From: Bacteroidales bacterium KA00344 | GTDB lineage: Bacteria > Bacteroidota > Bacteroidia > Bacteroidales > Bacteroidaceae | Direction of reading: 5' to 3' | DNA: 58,125 nt | Assembly (NCBI GenBank): GCA_001552765.1 | Contig: KQ959442.1 | Location: forward strand, 1 to 58,125 | Shown here: positions 17,756 to 26,519 of the stretch, piece by piece | How positions within the stretch are numbered: position 1 is the first letter of the stretch | Layout of the letters: every line of letters begins with the position of its first letter | Notes under the pieces: generated by a model | What the model was told of the DNA's origin: nothing | What the model saw: the letters and a program-made list of their open reading frames with translations, nothing else | Databases searched by the model: none | Position numbers and translations under genes: made by a program

Positions 17756-18951
17756 GTTTGGTTTGGAAATTATTAAGACAGCATATCAGTGTGCCTCAGT
17801 TCATGGGCTTTGCGCTGGCCAATCTCTTTGGAATGTGCATTGTGTTGGTGGGCTATCAGTTTTACAAAGATGTGATACCTGTTTTCACGTCTGAAGATTC
17901 GTTTATGAAGACCGATTATGTGATTCTGAGCAAAAAAATCGGAATGGGAAACACGCTTTCCGGTCGGTCCAACGCTTTCAATAATTCTGAAATTGCCGAC
18001 CTTGCCGCTCAGCCTTTTGCAGCGAAAGTGGGTAAGTTCACATCGACGGAATACAAAGTCGATGCCCACATGAGTGTGAGCGGAACGGATGTATTGAACA
18101 CGGAACTGTTCTTTGAGAGTATTCCTGACGAGTTTGTGAAGGGATCGACAGCTGATTGGAGCTATACGCCCGGAGAAAAACGGGTGCCGATAATCTTGCC
18201 CCGCACCTATCTAACCATGTATAACTTTGGTTTCGCGAGGAATCGTTCTTTGCCCAAAATCAGTGAGGGCTTGATGGGATTGATAGATCTTGATATTTTC
18301 ATTCAGGGCAATGGACGCAGGGAAGGTTTCAAAGGCAAGGTGATAGGCTTCTCTAATCGTTTGAGCACCATTCTTGTTCCGCAGGCTTTCATGGACTGGA
18401 GCAATGCCAATTTTGCGCCCGACGCTCATTCGGATGCTACCCGACTGGTGATGCAATTGGACAATCCGGCCGATGAAAACGTAACCAAATATCTCGACAG
18501 AAAGGGTTACGAGATGGAGAACGGACAGTTGGAAGCTGAAAAGACGGCACGTTTTCTCCAGTTGATGATCATGTTGGTGATGATGGTCGGACTAATCATT
18601 TCAGCCCTTAGTTTCTACATTCTCATGCTGAGTATCTATCTGTTGGTGCAGAAAAATGCTGCCAAATTGGAGAACTTGCTACTGATGGGCTACAGTCCCG
18701 GAAGCATTGCACGCCCTTACCAGATGCTGACCATAGGACTCAACGTTGCAGTGTTGCTCATCGCATGGGCGTTGCTTCTGCCCGTTCGGAGCTATTATAT
18801 GGAGATTATCGAAGCCCTCTTCCCCAACACGGATGCCGGAACGATATGGCCTGCCGTGATACTCGGCATCGGGTTGTGCGCTTTGGTGAGCTTGTGCAAT
18901 GGGATGGCCATACGTCATAAAATTATGAGCATTTGGAGACGCAGGGATTAA
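17752..18951 (+). CDS. FtsX/MacB-like ABC transporter permease
   Basis: An inner-membrane permease of 399 residues with the FtsX/LolE topology: one span near the N-terminus (about 17-37), a large periplasmic region (about 40-260), then three spans at the C-terminus (LMIMLVMMVGLIISALSFYI, then two near 320 and 365). The cytoplasmic stretch KLENLLLMGYSPGSIARPY resembles the coupling region of these permeases. Translation is coupled to the ATPase by a four-base overlap. Such pairs act as mechanotransmitters or lipoprotein extractors; no partner beyond the DUF4836 lipoprotein is evident. Confidence 0.82.
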   Translation: MSLVWKLLRQHISVPQFMGFALANLFGMCIVLVGYQFYKDVIPVFTSEDSFMKTDYVILSKKIGMGNTLSGRSNAFNNSEIADLAAQPFAAKVGKFTSTEYKVDAHMSVSGTDVLNTELFFESIPDEFVKGSTADWSYTPGEKRVPIILPRTYLTMYNFGFARNRSLPKISEGLMGLIDLDIFIQGNGRREGFKGKVIGFSNRLSTILVPQAFMDWSNANFAPDAHSDATRLVMQLDNPADENVTKYLDRKGYEMENGQLEAEKTARFLQLMIMLVMMVGLIISALSFYILMLSIYLLVQKNAAKLENLLLMGYSPGSIARPYQMLTIGLNVAVLLIAWALLLPVRSYYMEIIEALFPNTDAGTIWPAVILGIGLCALVSLCNGMAIRHKIMSIWRRRD

Positions 18952-18987
18952 CAACATACCGCACATTGCGGATTGGATTTACAGCAC

Positions 18988-19902
18988 ATGAAGAAAAGAA
19001 ATAACGGAATAACAAGAAATACGATGCCCAACCGGGAAAGCCTCTACAGCAGCTATATCGTGAAAGAGGGAGCGCAGCTGCTCGATTGGCTTTTGGCTAA
19101 TTTGAAGGGGAGCCGCACGAAGATAAAGGCAACACTTCAGGGACAGGGCATCAAGGTGAATGGGAAAGTAGTGACGCAGCATGACTTCCCATTGATGCCC
19201 GGCATGAAGATAGAGGTGAGCAAAACCAAGCGCAGTATCACCCTCAAAAGTCGGTATGTGAAATTGGTCTACGAGGACGATTACCTTGTCGTGGTGGAAA
19301 AGAAACCGGGCATACTCTCTATGGCTACCAGGCATAACTCGCTGAATGTAAAAACTGTGCTCGATGAATATTTCCATGCAACCAAGCAAAATTGCCAGGC
19401 ACACGTGGTGCATCGACTCGACCGCGACACGAGTGGGCTTCTGATATATGCCAAAGACAAGAGAACGGCACTGTCGATGGAGACCGACTGGCACCATACG
19501 GTGTACGATCGCCGATATGTAGCGGTGCTGTCCGGACCGATGGAGACCGATGAGGGAACGATAGCCAATTGGTTGAAAGATAGTAAAATATATGTCACCT
19601 ATAGCAGTCTTGTAGATAATGGTGGGAAATATGCCGTGACCCATTTCCATGTGTTGGATCGCACGCCTTACCATTCATTAGTGGAATTCAAACTTGAGAC
19701 GGGGCGCAAGAATCAGATACGTGTTCATGCGGCCGATATGGGACATCCCGTGTGTGGTGACCGAAAATACGGCAATGGCGACGACCCGATAGAAAGACTA
19801 TGTCTTCATGCCTATGTGCTTTGCTTCTATCATCCTGTGACCCACCGTCCTATGGAATTCCAAACGCAGATTCCACATTCATTTACAGCATTATTCAAAT
19901 AA
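18988..19902 (+). CDS. RluA-family 23S rRNA/tRNA pseudouridine synthase
   Basis: Isomerises uridine in RNA. An N-terminal S4-like RNA-binding domain (about 25-80) precedes the catalytic domain with the signature HRLDRDTSGLLIYAKD, where the Asp of HRLD (about residue 145) is the nucleophile. The frame opens at TTG 18973. I chose ATG 18988, and ATG 19024 is also possible because the first 12-18 residues are poorly conserved in type. It follows the permease by 36 bases and is probably the end of the same transcription unit together with the small gene after it. The target uridine cannot be read from the sequence. Confidence 0.9.
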   Translation: MKKRNNGITRNTMPNRESLYSSYIVKEGAQLLDWLLANLKGSRTKIKATLQGQGIKVNGKVVTQHDFPLMPGMKIEVSKTKRSITLKSRYVKLVYEDDYLVVVEKKPGILSMATRHNSLNVKTVLDEYFHATKQNCQAHVVHRLDRDTSGLLIYAKDKRTALSMETDWHHTVYDRRYVAVLSGPMETDEGTIANWLKDSKIYVTYSSLVDNGGKYAVTHFHVLDRTPYHSLVEFKLETGRKNQIRVHAADMGHPVCGDRKYGNGDDPIERLCLHAYVLCFYHPVTHRPMEFQTQIPHSFTALFK

Positions 19903-19917
19903 AAAGTCTACATCCTC

Positions 19918-20073
19918 ATGGATTCAAATTTTACTTATTATCTCTTTGTGCTGATTGCCATCATTGTTGGTATCATTATAGTAAAGAAGGTAACAAGCTG
20001 CCTTTTCCGCCTAATCTGTTTGCTAGCTATTGTGGCAGCATTGGCCTATATTTACTTCACGTTTTTCCAATAA
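19918..20073 (+). CDS. Small membrane protein (51 residues)
   Basis: A short gene 15 bases after the pseudouridine synthase. The protein starts MDSNFTYYLFVLIAIIVGII and ends IYFTFFQ, with two hydrophobic segments split by a short KKVTSCLFR linker. No family is recognised. The frame is clean, starts with ATG, and fits as the last gene of the operon. Downstream, 20074-20322 holds no gene; a weak hairpin with ACGGCAT/ATGCCGT arms lies near 20083-20108. Confidence 0.6.
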   Translation: MDSNFTYYLFVLIAIIVGIIIVKKVTSCLFRLICLLAIVAALAYIYFTFFQ

Positions 20074-20322
20074 GCAAGTTTGACGGCATGGCGTTTTTGA
20101 TGCCGTATCAATGTTGTGATGGAAAACGGAGCGGAGAAATAGATATCCGAAGACTAATGCTTTTACCCACCAATAGACCCGACGGCGACCCGAATCGGTT
20201 TTAATGGTAAGCCGATAAAGGTTTGGAGGTGGTGCATTTGGGGTTTAATCGTAGGCAATTTCAAGGTGCAAATGACAATTTGTGGTGCGAGGACACTTCT
20301 TGCCATTTTATGCGAACTCAGC

Positions 20323-22371
20323 TTACCAATTTCTGAACAGTTCAAAACCAAACTTAAATCCCACCGTTCGGTTGCCCTGTCCACTGCTTACAAACAGTCC
20401 GCACGAGAACAGTCTCGTAGTAAATCCGTAGCCCAGTTCGACATAGGGATGGATGTTTTTCACATCGAGTACCGATAGGTAAATGCGTTCCATTTCCATG
20501 AAATGTCCGAGTTTGGGAATCCAGCTAAGCAACAGCAGAGGGCTTTCGTAGGTCAGGTTAGAACGAATGTAGTATTCGGAAGTGTTATAGGTATCGCTGC
20601 GCAGCAGTTCAAACTCACCGCTCCAGTCGTCGTTCCAACCTCCGGGAATGTTGTTTTCCTGAAAGTTTTCGTAGTTCAGGAAATATGCTTTTTTGTCTTT
20701 CCATGTATAAAAGCCGCACCCAACACGCATTTGTATGGACTTGAGTTTATGCAAACGGTGAATATATTCCCCATTGAATTCCAGTCGTTCGTAGGCCGTG
20801 TTTGATTTCATAATGCCCTTGATGCTTCTGTCGTAGTCTGCAGTGAATATTGGGCCACGCCATCCCCATGGTCTTATTTGCAGTTGGAGCATTGGGGCAA
20901 ACGATTGGTAGTTGTGCTTGAGTCCTAATTTTTCAAATGCTTTTTTGTGTATGGCCACCCGCTGCTGATAGAGTGTGCCGAATTGTATTCCCACATATTT
21001 GGACAGTTCATAGTTAAACAGCAGGCGGAGATCGTTTTGCTTGAACTCGTTGAGCAGGTCAAAATCAGGCAGGTTTTGCCCAACGGTGTCAGGATGTTCC
21101 TGTTCCACGTCGCGTCTTATCGAATGGTTGCGGATGTGGTTTCCGTTACCGATTTCCAATTGGATGTATCCGTTCCGGCGTTTGTTGTAATAGTAAAATA
21201 TGGGGATGCGGTAGTAAAATTGCTGTTGTTTGAAAGCGTAGCCGGCTTTGAGACGGGCCGACAGCTCTTGGTTGGAATTGAATTGATAGATGGCACGAAC
21301 ATCGAATTTATAGGTAAATCCGCGACGATGGTCGTAGCCCATGTATAGGGGGTTGAGAATAGGATTAACGCGGATATACCCCTGATTGTTCATTCCGAAA
21401 TTCGTTTTCACGCGGTTGAGCACGTTGTCTCCTAATTTTTCCAGAAAAAAAGTTCCGGAATGTTTCTTTCTGCGCGTACTGCCGTTGTTAAGGTTCTGTA
21501 TGGAGTCGCGTTCACGCTGCTCGGCAAACATGGCTTCGTACAGTTTCAGTGAGTGTTGGTCAAGGATGTCAGGACGCACGAAACACATTTTTTTGTAGTC
21601 GTTTTCGTCTTCGATGCTGTCGGATAACACTTGTGGCATGTTATAATAGGCAACCAAATCTCCAGTTACCCTGTTGCCTATGAATCTGAATCGAGTGCGG
21701 AGTTCACATTTGTCGGGAATCAAACTGCGGTAGCCTTTCTTGCCCATATAGAGCGTTAGCTCGAAGTTTATCATGTCGTACTCTCCTGAAAACGAACATT
21801 TCAGAATCTTTCCGGATGCGGGTTCTACTAGTGCGTCGCCCCTGACAATCTGTGTATTTTTACGCTTGGGCGTATAGCATACGCGTATGGTGCCTTCGCG
21901 AAGCGTGTCTGTGGTATAATGGTAGAACTTTCTGTTTTTACGATTGAAAGGAGAGAGGAGGTTGTCTCCGACAATCGTTTCATCGTAGATTTTAGGCGTC
22001 AGATATTTTATAAACGCCTTCATGGCATGATGGCGCCGTGGCACGGTGGTGGTGCGGAGCAGCAGTTTGGATTCGTAGTCGTCAAATCGGTGCATGGTGA
22101 CACGGCGGTAGGTTTCGCCAACGTATTCCCGTTGTATGCTATGCGCGATGGCATAGACCGAAGGGACGAGTAGCAGCGTGGGGTTTTTGCGTTCTACGTT
22201 GAATTTGAAACGGGTGTATTCGTATGTCGTTTCTTCTATGGAAACTGTCGTGTCGATGGTAGACGCGTATTGATAAATGCGATCGATGATGTCCAAACGA
22301 GCAGGCTCGTCTGCCAAAACAGACAGAAAAGCATTTACAGTAAGGCATATCATCAAAAAATATCGCTTCAT
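20323..22371 (-). CDS. DUF5686-like outer membrane protein
   Basis: A 682-residue outer-membrane protein. The start at 22371 gives a signal peptide (MKRYFLMICLTVNAFLSVLA) followed by the mature part; the longer frame up to 22497 adds an implausible stretch. The N-terminal part (about 30-330) is a periplasmic or plug-like domain, and the C-terminal part has the alternating pattern of a beta-barrel (for example YIQLEIGNGNH, FEFGLFVSS-like strands) ending in Phe-rich strands and a terminal Trp (LFRNW). The sequence resembles DUF5686 proteins of Bacteroidales, often annotated as carboxypeptidase-like regulatory proteins; no carboxypeptidase-like domain is visible here. Function unknown. Confidence 0.75.
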   Translation of the reverse strand: MKRYFLMICLTVNAFLSVLADEPARLDIIDRIYQYASTIDTTVSIEETTYEYTRFKFNVERKNPTLLLVPSVYAIAHSIQREYVGETYRRVTMHRFDDYESKLLLRTTTVPRRHHAMKAFIKYLTPKIYDETIVGDNLLSPFNRKNRKFYHYTTDTLREGTIRVCYTPKRKNTQIVRGDALVEPASGKILKCSFSGEYDMINFELTLYMGKKGYRSLIPDKCELRTRFRFIGNRVTGDLVAYYNMPQVLSDSIEDENDYKKMCFVRPDILDQHSLKLYEAMFAEQRERDSIQNLNNGSTRRKKHSGTFFLEKLGDNVLNRVKTNFGMNNQGYIRVNPILNPLYMGYDHRRGFTYKFDVRAIYQFNSNQELSARLKAGYAFKQQQFYYRIPIFYYYNKRRNGYIQLEIGNGNHIRNHSIRRDVEQEHPDTVGQNLPDFDLLNEFKQNDLRLLFNYELSKYVGIQFGTLYQQRVAIHKKAFEKLGLKHNYQSFAPMLQLQIRPWGWRGPIFTADYDRSIKGIMKSNTAYERLEFNGEYIHRLHKLKSIQMRVGCGFYTWKDKKAYFLNYENFQENNIPGGWNDDWSGEFELLRSDTYNTSEYYIRSNLTYESPLLLLSWIPKLGHFMEMERIYLSVLDVKNIHPYVELGYGFTTRLFSCGLFVSSGQGNRTVGFKFGFELFRNW

Positions 22372-22527
22372 TATACAGCTCTGTTTGCAATAAGGGCAAC
22401 TCGATAAACGAAATGCAATATTCGTGATTTTTATTGATATATGCAAGAAAAACGATTGTAAAAATGAAATAAAGCCCTCGATAATTGTCGTTTGCAAAAA
22501 TTTGTAGCAAAAGTATAGTTGGGTGGT

Positions 22528-22912
22528 ATTTTTCTTTACAAAAGTCCCTTTAAAATTCGATTATTTCAAAACATTTTTCCTTTCGTTCGAAATTTGCGAA
22601 ATTTGCGAAGGTTTATAAAAGGCTGTAGCTCAGCACGTTGGATAAAATGGCCTTTTCGCGTCCTCTTTTGTCACTTGCGATTAAGTATCAAATGGTATCG
22701 CGAAAGAGGCTTAGTCGCGAGGTGGATGGGCTTTAATCGCATGGCCTTTGAGTTCTTATTATGCTGCCGTTAAGGCTTCGTCGCATCACGGCTGAATAAA
22801 AGTTTCACAAACGGTACTTTTTTTTCGCTTTGGAGATAGATGCAGAGGGCGGAAACATAGCCCTTTTTGCTCTGGATGCTCTGAAAATAAACACTGAAAA
22901 ATGGTAATTTAT
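22528..22912 (+). repeat. Dispersed intergenic repeat, copy C
   Basis: Copy in the same orientation as A and E. It begins TTTTCTTTACAAAAGTCCCT and has the block TTTCGTTCGAAATTTGCG. A bridging segment ends in TTAAGTATCAAATGG. Tandem AAGGC/TCGC units lie at about 22680-22790, and the end block AAACATAGCCCTTTTTGC is at 22853-22908. The block order and the words at both ends agree with copy E. Between it and the tRNA promoter (22913-23090) I see nothing to name. Confidence 0.78.
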
Positions 22913-23090
22913 TTTTATGAATCCGGAAATGGTAATCAGGAGAGACTGGGGGAAAATAATAAAATAAGGTGGCTCATTCTCAAAGTTACACCACGCGTGA
23001 GGAAACAGCATTCGTTTTAATTGCCTTTGTCGGTAGACTCTCCGGTAAAGACAGATGATTAAAAATATTTGAAAAAATAAATGCCAAAAA

Positions 23091-23121
23091 TTTGTTCATT
23101 CAGAAAATAGTTGTATCTTTG
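23091..23121 (+). promoter_or_regulatory. Promoter of the tRNA cluster
   Basis: TTTG (23091-23094), 19 bases, then TATCTTTG (23114-23121): a full match to the Bacteroidota -33/-7 promoter. Transcription should start near 23128, about 33 bases before the first tRNA. Confidence 0.8.
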
Positions 23122-23160
23122 CAACCGCATTTAGAGAAATGCCTCTGTAAAGAGTTTAAT

Positions 23161-23236
<76 letters not shown>

Positions 23237-23277
23237 TTTTTTTGAATAAATCCATGAGAAGTCGGGAGCTTCTATAT

Positions 23278-23361
23278 GCCCAGGTGGCGGAATTGGTAGA
23301 CGCGCACGTTTCAGGTGCGTGTGTTTTTAACGTGCAGGTTCGAGTCCTGTTCTGGGCACCA
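23278..23361 (+). tRNA. tRNA-Leu(CAG)
   Basis: Class II tRNA with a long variable arm. The acceptor stem GCCCAGG pairs with 23351-23357; the anticodon loop TTCAGGT gives anticodon CAG for CUG codons. CCA is encoded (23359-23361). Confidence 0.93.
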
Positions 23362-23384
23362 TTTATTTTAAATGTTTATATGTT

Positions 23385-23468
23385 GGAGAGGTGGCGGAAT
23401 TGGTAGACGCGCTACTTTGAGGGGGTAGTGTCAATTGTGACGTGGGAGTTCGAGTCTCCTCCTCTTCA
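23385..23468 (+). tRNA. tRNA-Leu(GAG)
   Basis: Class II tRNA with a long variable arm. Acceptor stem GGAGAGG pairs with CCTCTTC (23461-23467). The anticodon loop TTGAGGG gives GAG for CUC and CUU codons. The discriminator A is followed by CTT, so CCA is not encoded. Confidence 0.93.
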
Positions 23469-23489
23469 CTTATATTGTTTTTTATTTGT

Positions 23490-23562
<73 letters not shown>

Positions 23563-23591
23563 CTTTTTTATAAGAGAAACATCACTACTCA

Positions 23592-24137
23592 ATGAATTTA
23601 TATTTAAGGTATTTTGATAATGAGACGCTCGTTTCCAATGTAGACGATGCGATCGATTTTTTACATTCTATTCAAGACATAAACGTTACTCCGGAAATGG
23701 AGGCTGATATCCGTGAATATGCAGAGAGTGATGTTTTTTTTCCGAAGCGTTATAAGATAAGAGCTCACGTATATTTTATCATTATCAAGACTGTGGCAGC
23801 AACCATGCTCGACTTTAAGCAGAAGAAGGGTGTCAGAAACTCTTCCAATAATTCAGATCGACGTGGTCAGGTGGATAATGCGATGACGCAGCTCACCGAG
23901 ATTCATGAGGGCTGGTACGAGGGCGAGCTCAATTTTAAGCGTGTGGTGCTGATTCCTTCAACGGGCAAGCACGAATATAGAGATACAAATTTTGTAGCGC
24001 GTTGCAAAGCCAACTCCGGACAAGACTGCTACAACCGCATCGTAGAACATCTTCGTGGCCGGGTGGACAGACGAAGCCAATTCCCATCGGCTAAGGGAAA
24101 GAACTTCCAGTTTAAGTATTTGGGAATGTGGAAATAG
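23592..24137 (+). CDS. Unknown protein upstream of ssb
   Basis: A 181-residue protein with no signal peptide and no membrane span. It has an acidic N-terminal half (DDAIDFLHSIQDINVTPEME) and a basic C-terminal half (EHLRGRVDRRSQFPSAKGKN). I do not recognise a named domain. It begins 30 bases after the last tRNA and ends 41 bases before ssb, so it may share transcription with ssb and gldE. The place next to ssb and the basic C-terminus would fit a nucleic-acid role, but this is only context. Confidence 0.7.
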   Translation: MNLYLRYFDNETLVSNVDDAIDFLHSIQDINVTPEMEADIREYAESDVFFPKRYKIRAHVYFIIIKTVAATMLDFKQKKGVRNSSNNSDRRGQVDNAMTQLTEIHEGWYEGELNFKRVVLIPSTGKHEYRDTNFVARCKANSGQDCYNRIVEHLRGRVDRRSQFPSAKGKNFQFKYLGMWK

Positions 24138-24178
24138 CATAGCGCAAACCAGAATATTCACTCCTAAAAACAATAATT

Positions 24179-24580
24179 ATGAATAAAGTGATGCTTATTG
24201 GCAATGTTGGTAAGGAGCCGGATGTGCGGTATTACGATGCAGATCAGGCTGTGGCCAAAGTTGCTTTGGCAACGTCGGAGCGTGGCTTCACGCTGAAGAA
24301 CGGCACGCAGGTACCCGACCGCACAGACTGGCATAACTTGGTGTTCTACCGTCAGATGGCAAAGGTGGTAGAGCAGTATGTTCATAAAGGTGACAAGTTG
24401 TACGTTGAGGGACGTTTGCGCTACAGTAGTTATGACGACCCGCAGGGCAGGCGCCGCTATGTAACAGAGATTTATGTAGACAACATGGAGATGCTTACAC
24501 CTAAGCGAAAGCCTGAGGCAGACACACAAGTTGAGGAACAAGGTAAACCGCAAAAGGAAGACGGGCCGCTTCCGTTTTAA
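24179..24580 (+). CDS. ssb: Single-stranded DNA-binding protein
   Basis: Coats single-stranded DNA in replication and repair. A 133-residue protein with the OB fold (MNKVMLIGNVGKEPDVRYY, WHNLVFYRQMAKVVEQYV, KGDKLYVEGRLRY) and the acidic, hydrophobic C-terminal tip DGPLPF used to recruit partner proteins. The linker is short, so the protein is at the small end of the family. gldE follows after 11 bases. Confidence 0.95.
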   Translation: MNKVMLIGNVGKEPDVRYYDADQAVAKVALATSERGFTLKNGTQVPDRTDWHNLVFYRQMAKVVEQYVHKGDKLYVEGRLRYSSYDDPQGRRRYVTEIYVDNMEMLTPKRKPEADTQVEEQGKPQKEDGPLPF

Positions 24581-24591
24581 AGATATAGAAA

Positions 24592-25899
24592 TTGGATATT
24601 TTTAATATACAACAGTTAAGTGATTTAGTGGTCTTTCACCCCATGACCATAGGAGTTGTCATAGCAGCCATATTGGCTGCTATGCTGCTTTTTTTGTCGG
24701 GATTTGCCAGTGGATCCGAGATTGCTTTTTTCAGTTTGTCACCTCAGGACGTCGACCAGTTGGATGCCGAGAAAAACGAGGTGGATGCCGACATAGAGAT
24801 GTTGCGTCAAGACTCCGAGCGAACACTTGCAACCATACTGATTACCAACAACTTCGTAAATGTAACGATAATCATGCTCTGCAATTTCGTTTTTTCGTCA
24901 TTGGTGACATTCAAGGCGGAATGGTTGGAGTTCTTGTGCATCACGGTGTTGCTGACTTTTTTGCTGCTTCTTTTCGGTGAAATCATGCCCAAGCTGTATA
25001 TACGACAGAATGCTTTGAATTTTTGTCGCAAAGCAACAAAGGGTATTGTCTTTCTAAGACGTTTGTTTTGGTGGTTGGGTACAGTACTGATCAAAAGCGG
25101 GACGATAGCCGAGAAAGCTGTGCCTAAGGAAAATCGGCAGCTTAGCGTTAATGATTTGGAGCAGGCGCTGGAATTGACGGACAAGGAGGAAATCAAGGAA
25201 GAACAGAGCATGCTTCAAGGTATTATCCGCTTTGGGGACGAGACTGCCAAGGAGATTATGACGAGCAGGCAGGACATAGTAGACGTTGACATTCGCAGTT
25301 CATATCAGGAGGTGCTCGATTGTATAGTAAAAAACAATTATAGCCGCATCCCGGTGTATCAGGACAACGATGACAATATACGTGGTGTGTTGTACATCAA
25401 GGATTTGCTGCCACATCTTTCCAAATCGGCGGATTTTCGTTGGCAGAGCCTGATGCGTCCTCCATATTTTGTGCCGGAAACCAAGAAGATTGATGACTTG
25501 CTGCATGAATTTCAGGAAAACAAGGTGCATATTGCCATTGTAGTGAACGAATTTGGCGGAACGAGTGGACTGGTAACACTTGAAGATGTCTTGGAAGAGA
25601 TTGTAGGAGAAATCAATGATGAGTATGACACTGATGACGACAGTTATTCAAAATTGAACTACAACACTTACCTTTTTGAGGGGAAAACATTGTTGAGCGA
25701 TTTCTGTAAGATTCTTCAGATCGATGCTGATGAGTTTGCTGCAGAGTATCCTGACGCAGACACGCTGGCCGGTTTGCTCTTGGAAATCAAGGGAGATTTC
25801 CTGAGTATACACGAAAGAGTTGATTATAAGAACTTCAAGTTTGAGGTGATGAACGTTGAAGGCCGCCGCATCAGCCGGGTCAAGGTGACAATAACATAG
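24592..25899 (+). CDS. gldE: GldE, gliding-associated CNNM/CBS membrane protein
   Basis: A 435-residue inner-membrane protein: a DUF21/CNNM transmembrane region (about 20-170, VIAAILAAMLLFLSGFASGS), a pair of CBS domains (about 215-330, including MTSRQDIVDVD), and a CorC_HlyC domain at the C-terminus (about 345-430). In gliding Bacteroidota GldE supports assembly of the gliding/type IX machinery; in other members it is called hemolysin-like. The start is TTG 24592: the in-frame TAG at 24586-24588 excludes a longer form, and the next ATG lies 17 codons later. Position after ssb is the standard GldE neighbourhood. Confidence 0.88.
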   Translation: MDIFNIQQLSDLVVFHPMTIGVVIAAILAAMLLFLSGFASGSEIAFFSLSPQDVDQLDAEKNEVDADIEMLRQDSERTLATILITNNFVNVTIIMLCNFVFSSLVTFKAEWLEFLCITVLLTFLLLLFGEIMPKLYIRQNALNFCRKATKGIVFLRRLFWWLGTVLIKSGTIAEKAVPKENRQLSVNDLEQALELTDKEEIKEEQSMLQGIIRFGDETAKEIMTSRQDIVDVDIRSSYQEVLDCIVKNNYSRIPVYQDNDDNIRGVLYIKDLLPHLSKSADFRWQSLMRPPYFVPETKKIDDLLHEFQENKVHIAIVVNEFGGTSGLVTLEDVLEEIVGEINDEYDTDDDSYSKLNYNTYLFEGKTLLSDFCKILQIDADEFAAEYPDADTLAGLLLEIKGDFLSIHERVDYKNFKFEVMNVEGRRISRVKVTIT

Positions 25900-25910
25900 C
25901 TTTTGGTGGC

Positions 25911-26519
25911 ATGCCTGTTATAAGAGACGAATTTTGCGAAGACGATGTTCGGTTGTGTATATGGCATATAACCGAAACAGCGGAGGAACTGCCCCAACCT
26001 CGGAATGTTGATCTTTCCAATATTCGTTCCATAGCTCGTAAACGGGAAATACTCGCTGTATATGCGCTGTTGTCTTATATGACGGGCAGAGACGACCTCC
26101 TTATAGAGTATGATGAGAGAGGAAAACCTCAGATACAGGGGTGGTATTTGGGTATTAGTCATACCAAAGGATGGGCTGCTCTGATACTTTCAAAACGTCG
26201 TTGTGTAGCCGTTGATATAGAGTATAAGTCGGATAGGGTAGCAAAGGTGGTTCCTCGCTTCATGCGTCCTGATGAAAAAACAGACAACCTTCTTTGCCAA
26301 CTCGTCAGTTGGAGCGCAAAGGAGACTGTCTATAAATTGTTGAGTGCTGAAAACCTTCAATACTATGAAATGCGTCTGAAGCCTTTCGAGCCTTTGACAA
26401 AGGGAAGGCTTGAAGTTGAGAACTTGAAGAATGACGGCAGCATCGTGGTTGATTACGAGTTGAATGAAGACTATGTACTCACTTATGCCTCATTGGACAG
26501 CCGTGAAGGACTTTGCTGA
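25911..26519 (+). CDS. 4'-phosphopantetheinyl transferase
   Basis: Moves the phosphopantetheine arm from CoA to carrier proteins. A 202-residue Sfp/AcpT-like protein with GISHTKGWAALIL, the metal-binding VAVDIEY and WSAKETVYKL motifs of the superfamily. It starts 11 bases after gldE. Its last 30 bases overlap the 3' end of the opposite-strand DUF4861 gene. In relatives gldD commonly lies between gldE and this gene (from memory); it is absent here. Confidence 0.9.
   Translation: MPVIRDEFCEDDVRLCIWHITETAEELPQPRNVDLSNIRSIARKREILAVYALLSYMTGRDDLLIEYDERGKPQIQGWYLGISHTKGWAALILSKRRCVAVDIEYKSDRVAKVVPRFMRPDEKTDNLLCQLVSWSAKETVYKLLSAENLQYYEMRLKPFEPLTKGRLEVENLKNDGSIVVDYELNEDYVLTYASLDSREGLC

Noticed and set aside
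22528..23060. Insertion sequence in the tRNA upstream region
   Set aside because: The repeat has no transposase frame, no evident terminal inverted repeats and no duplicated target.
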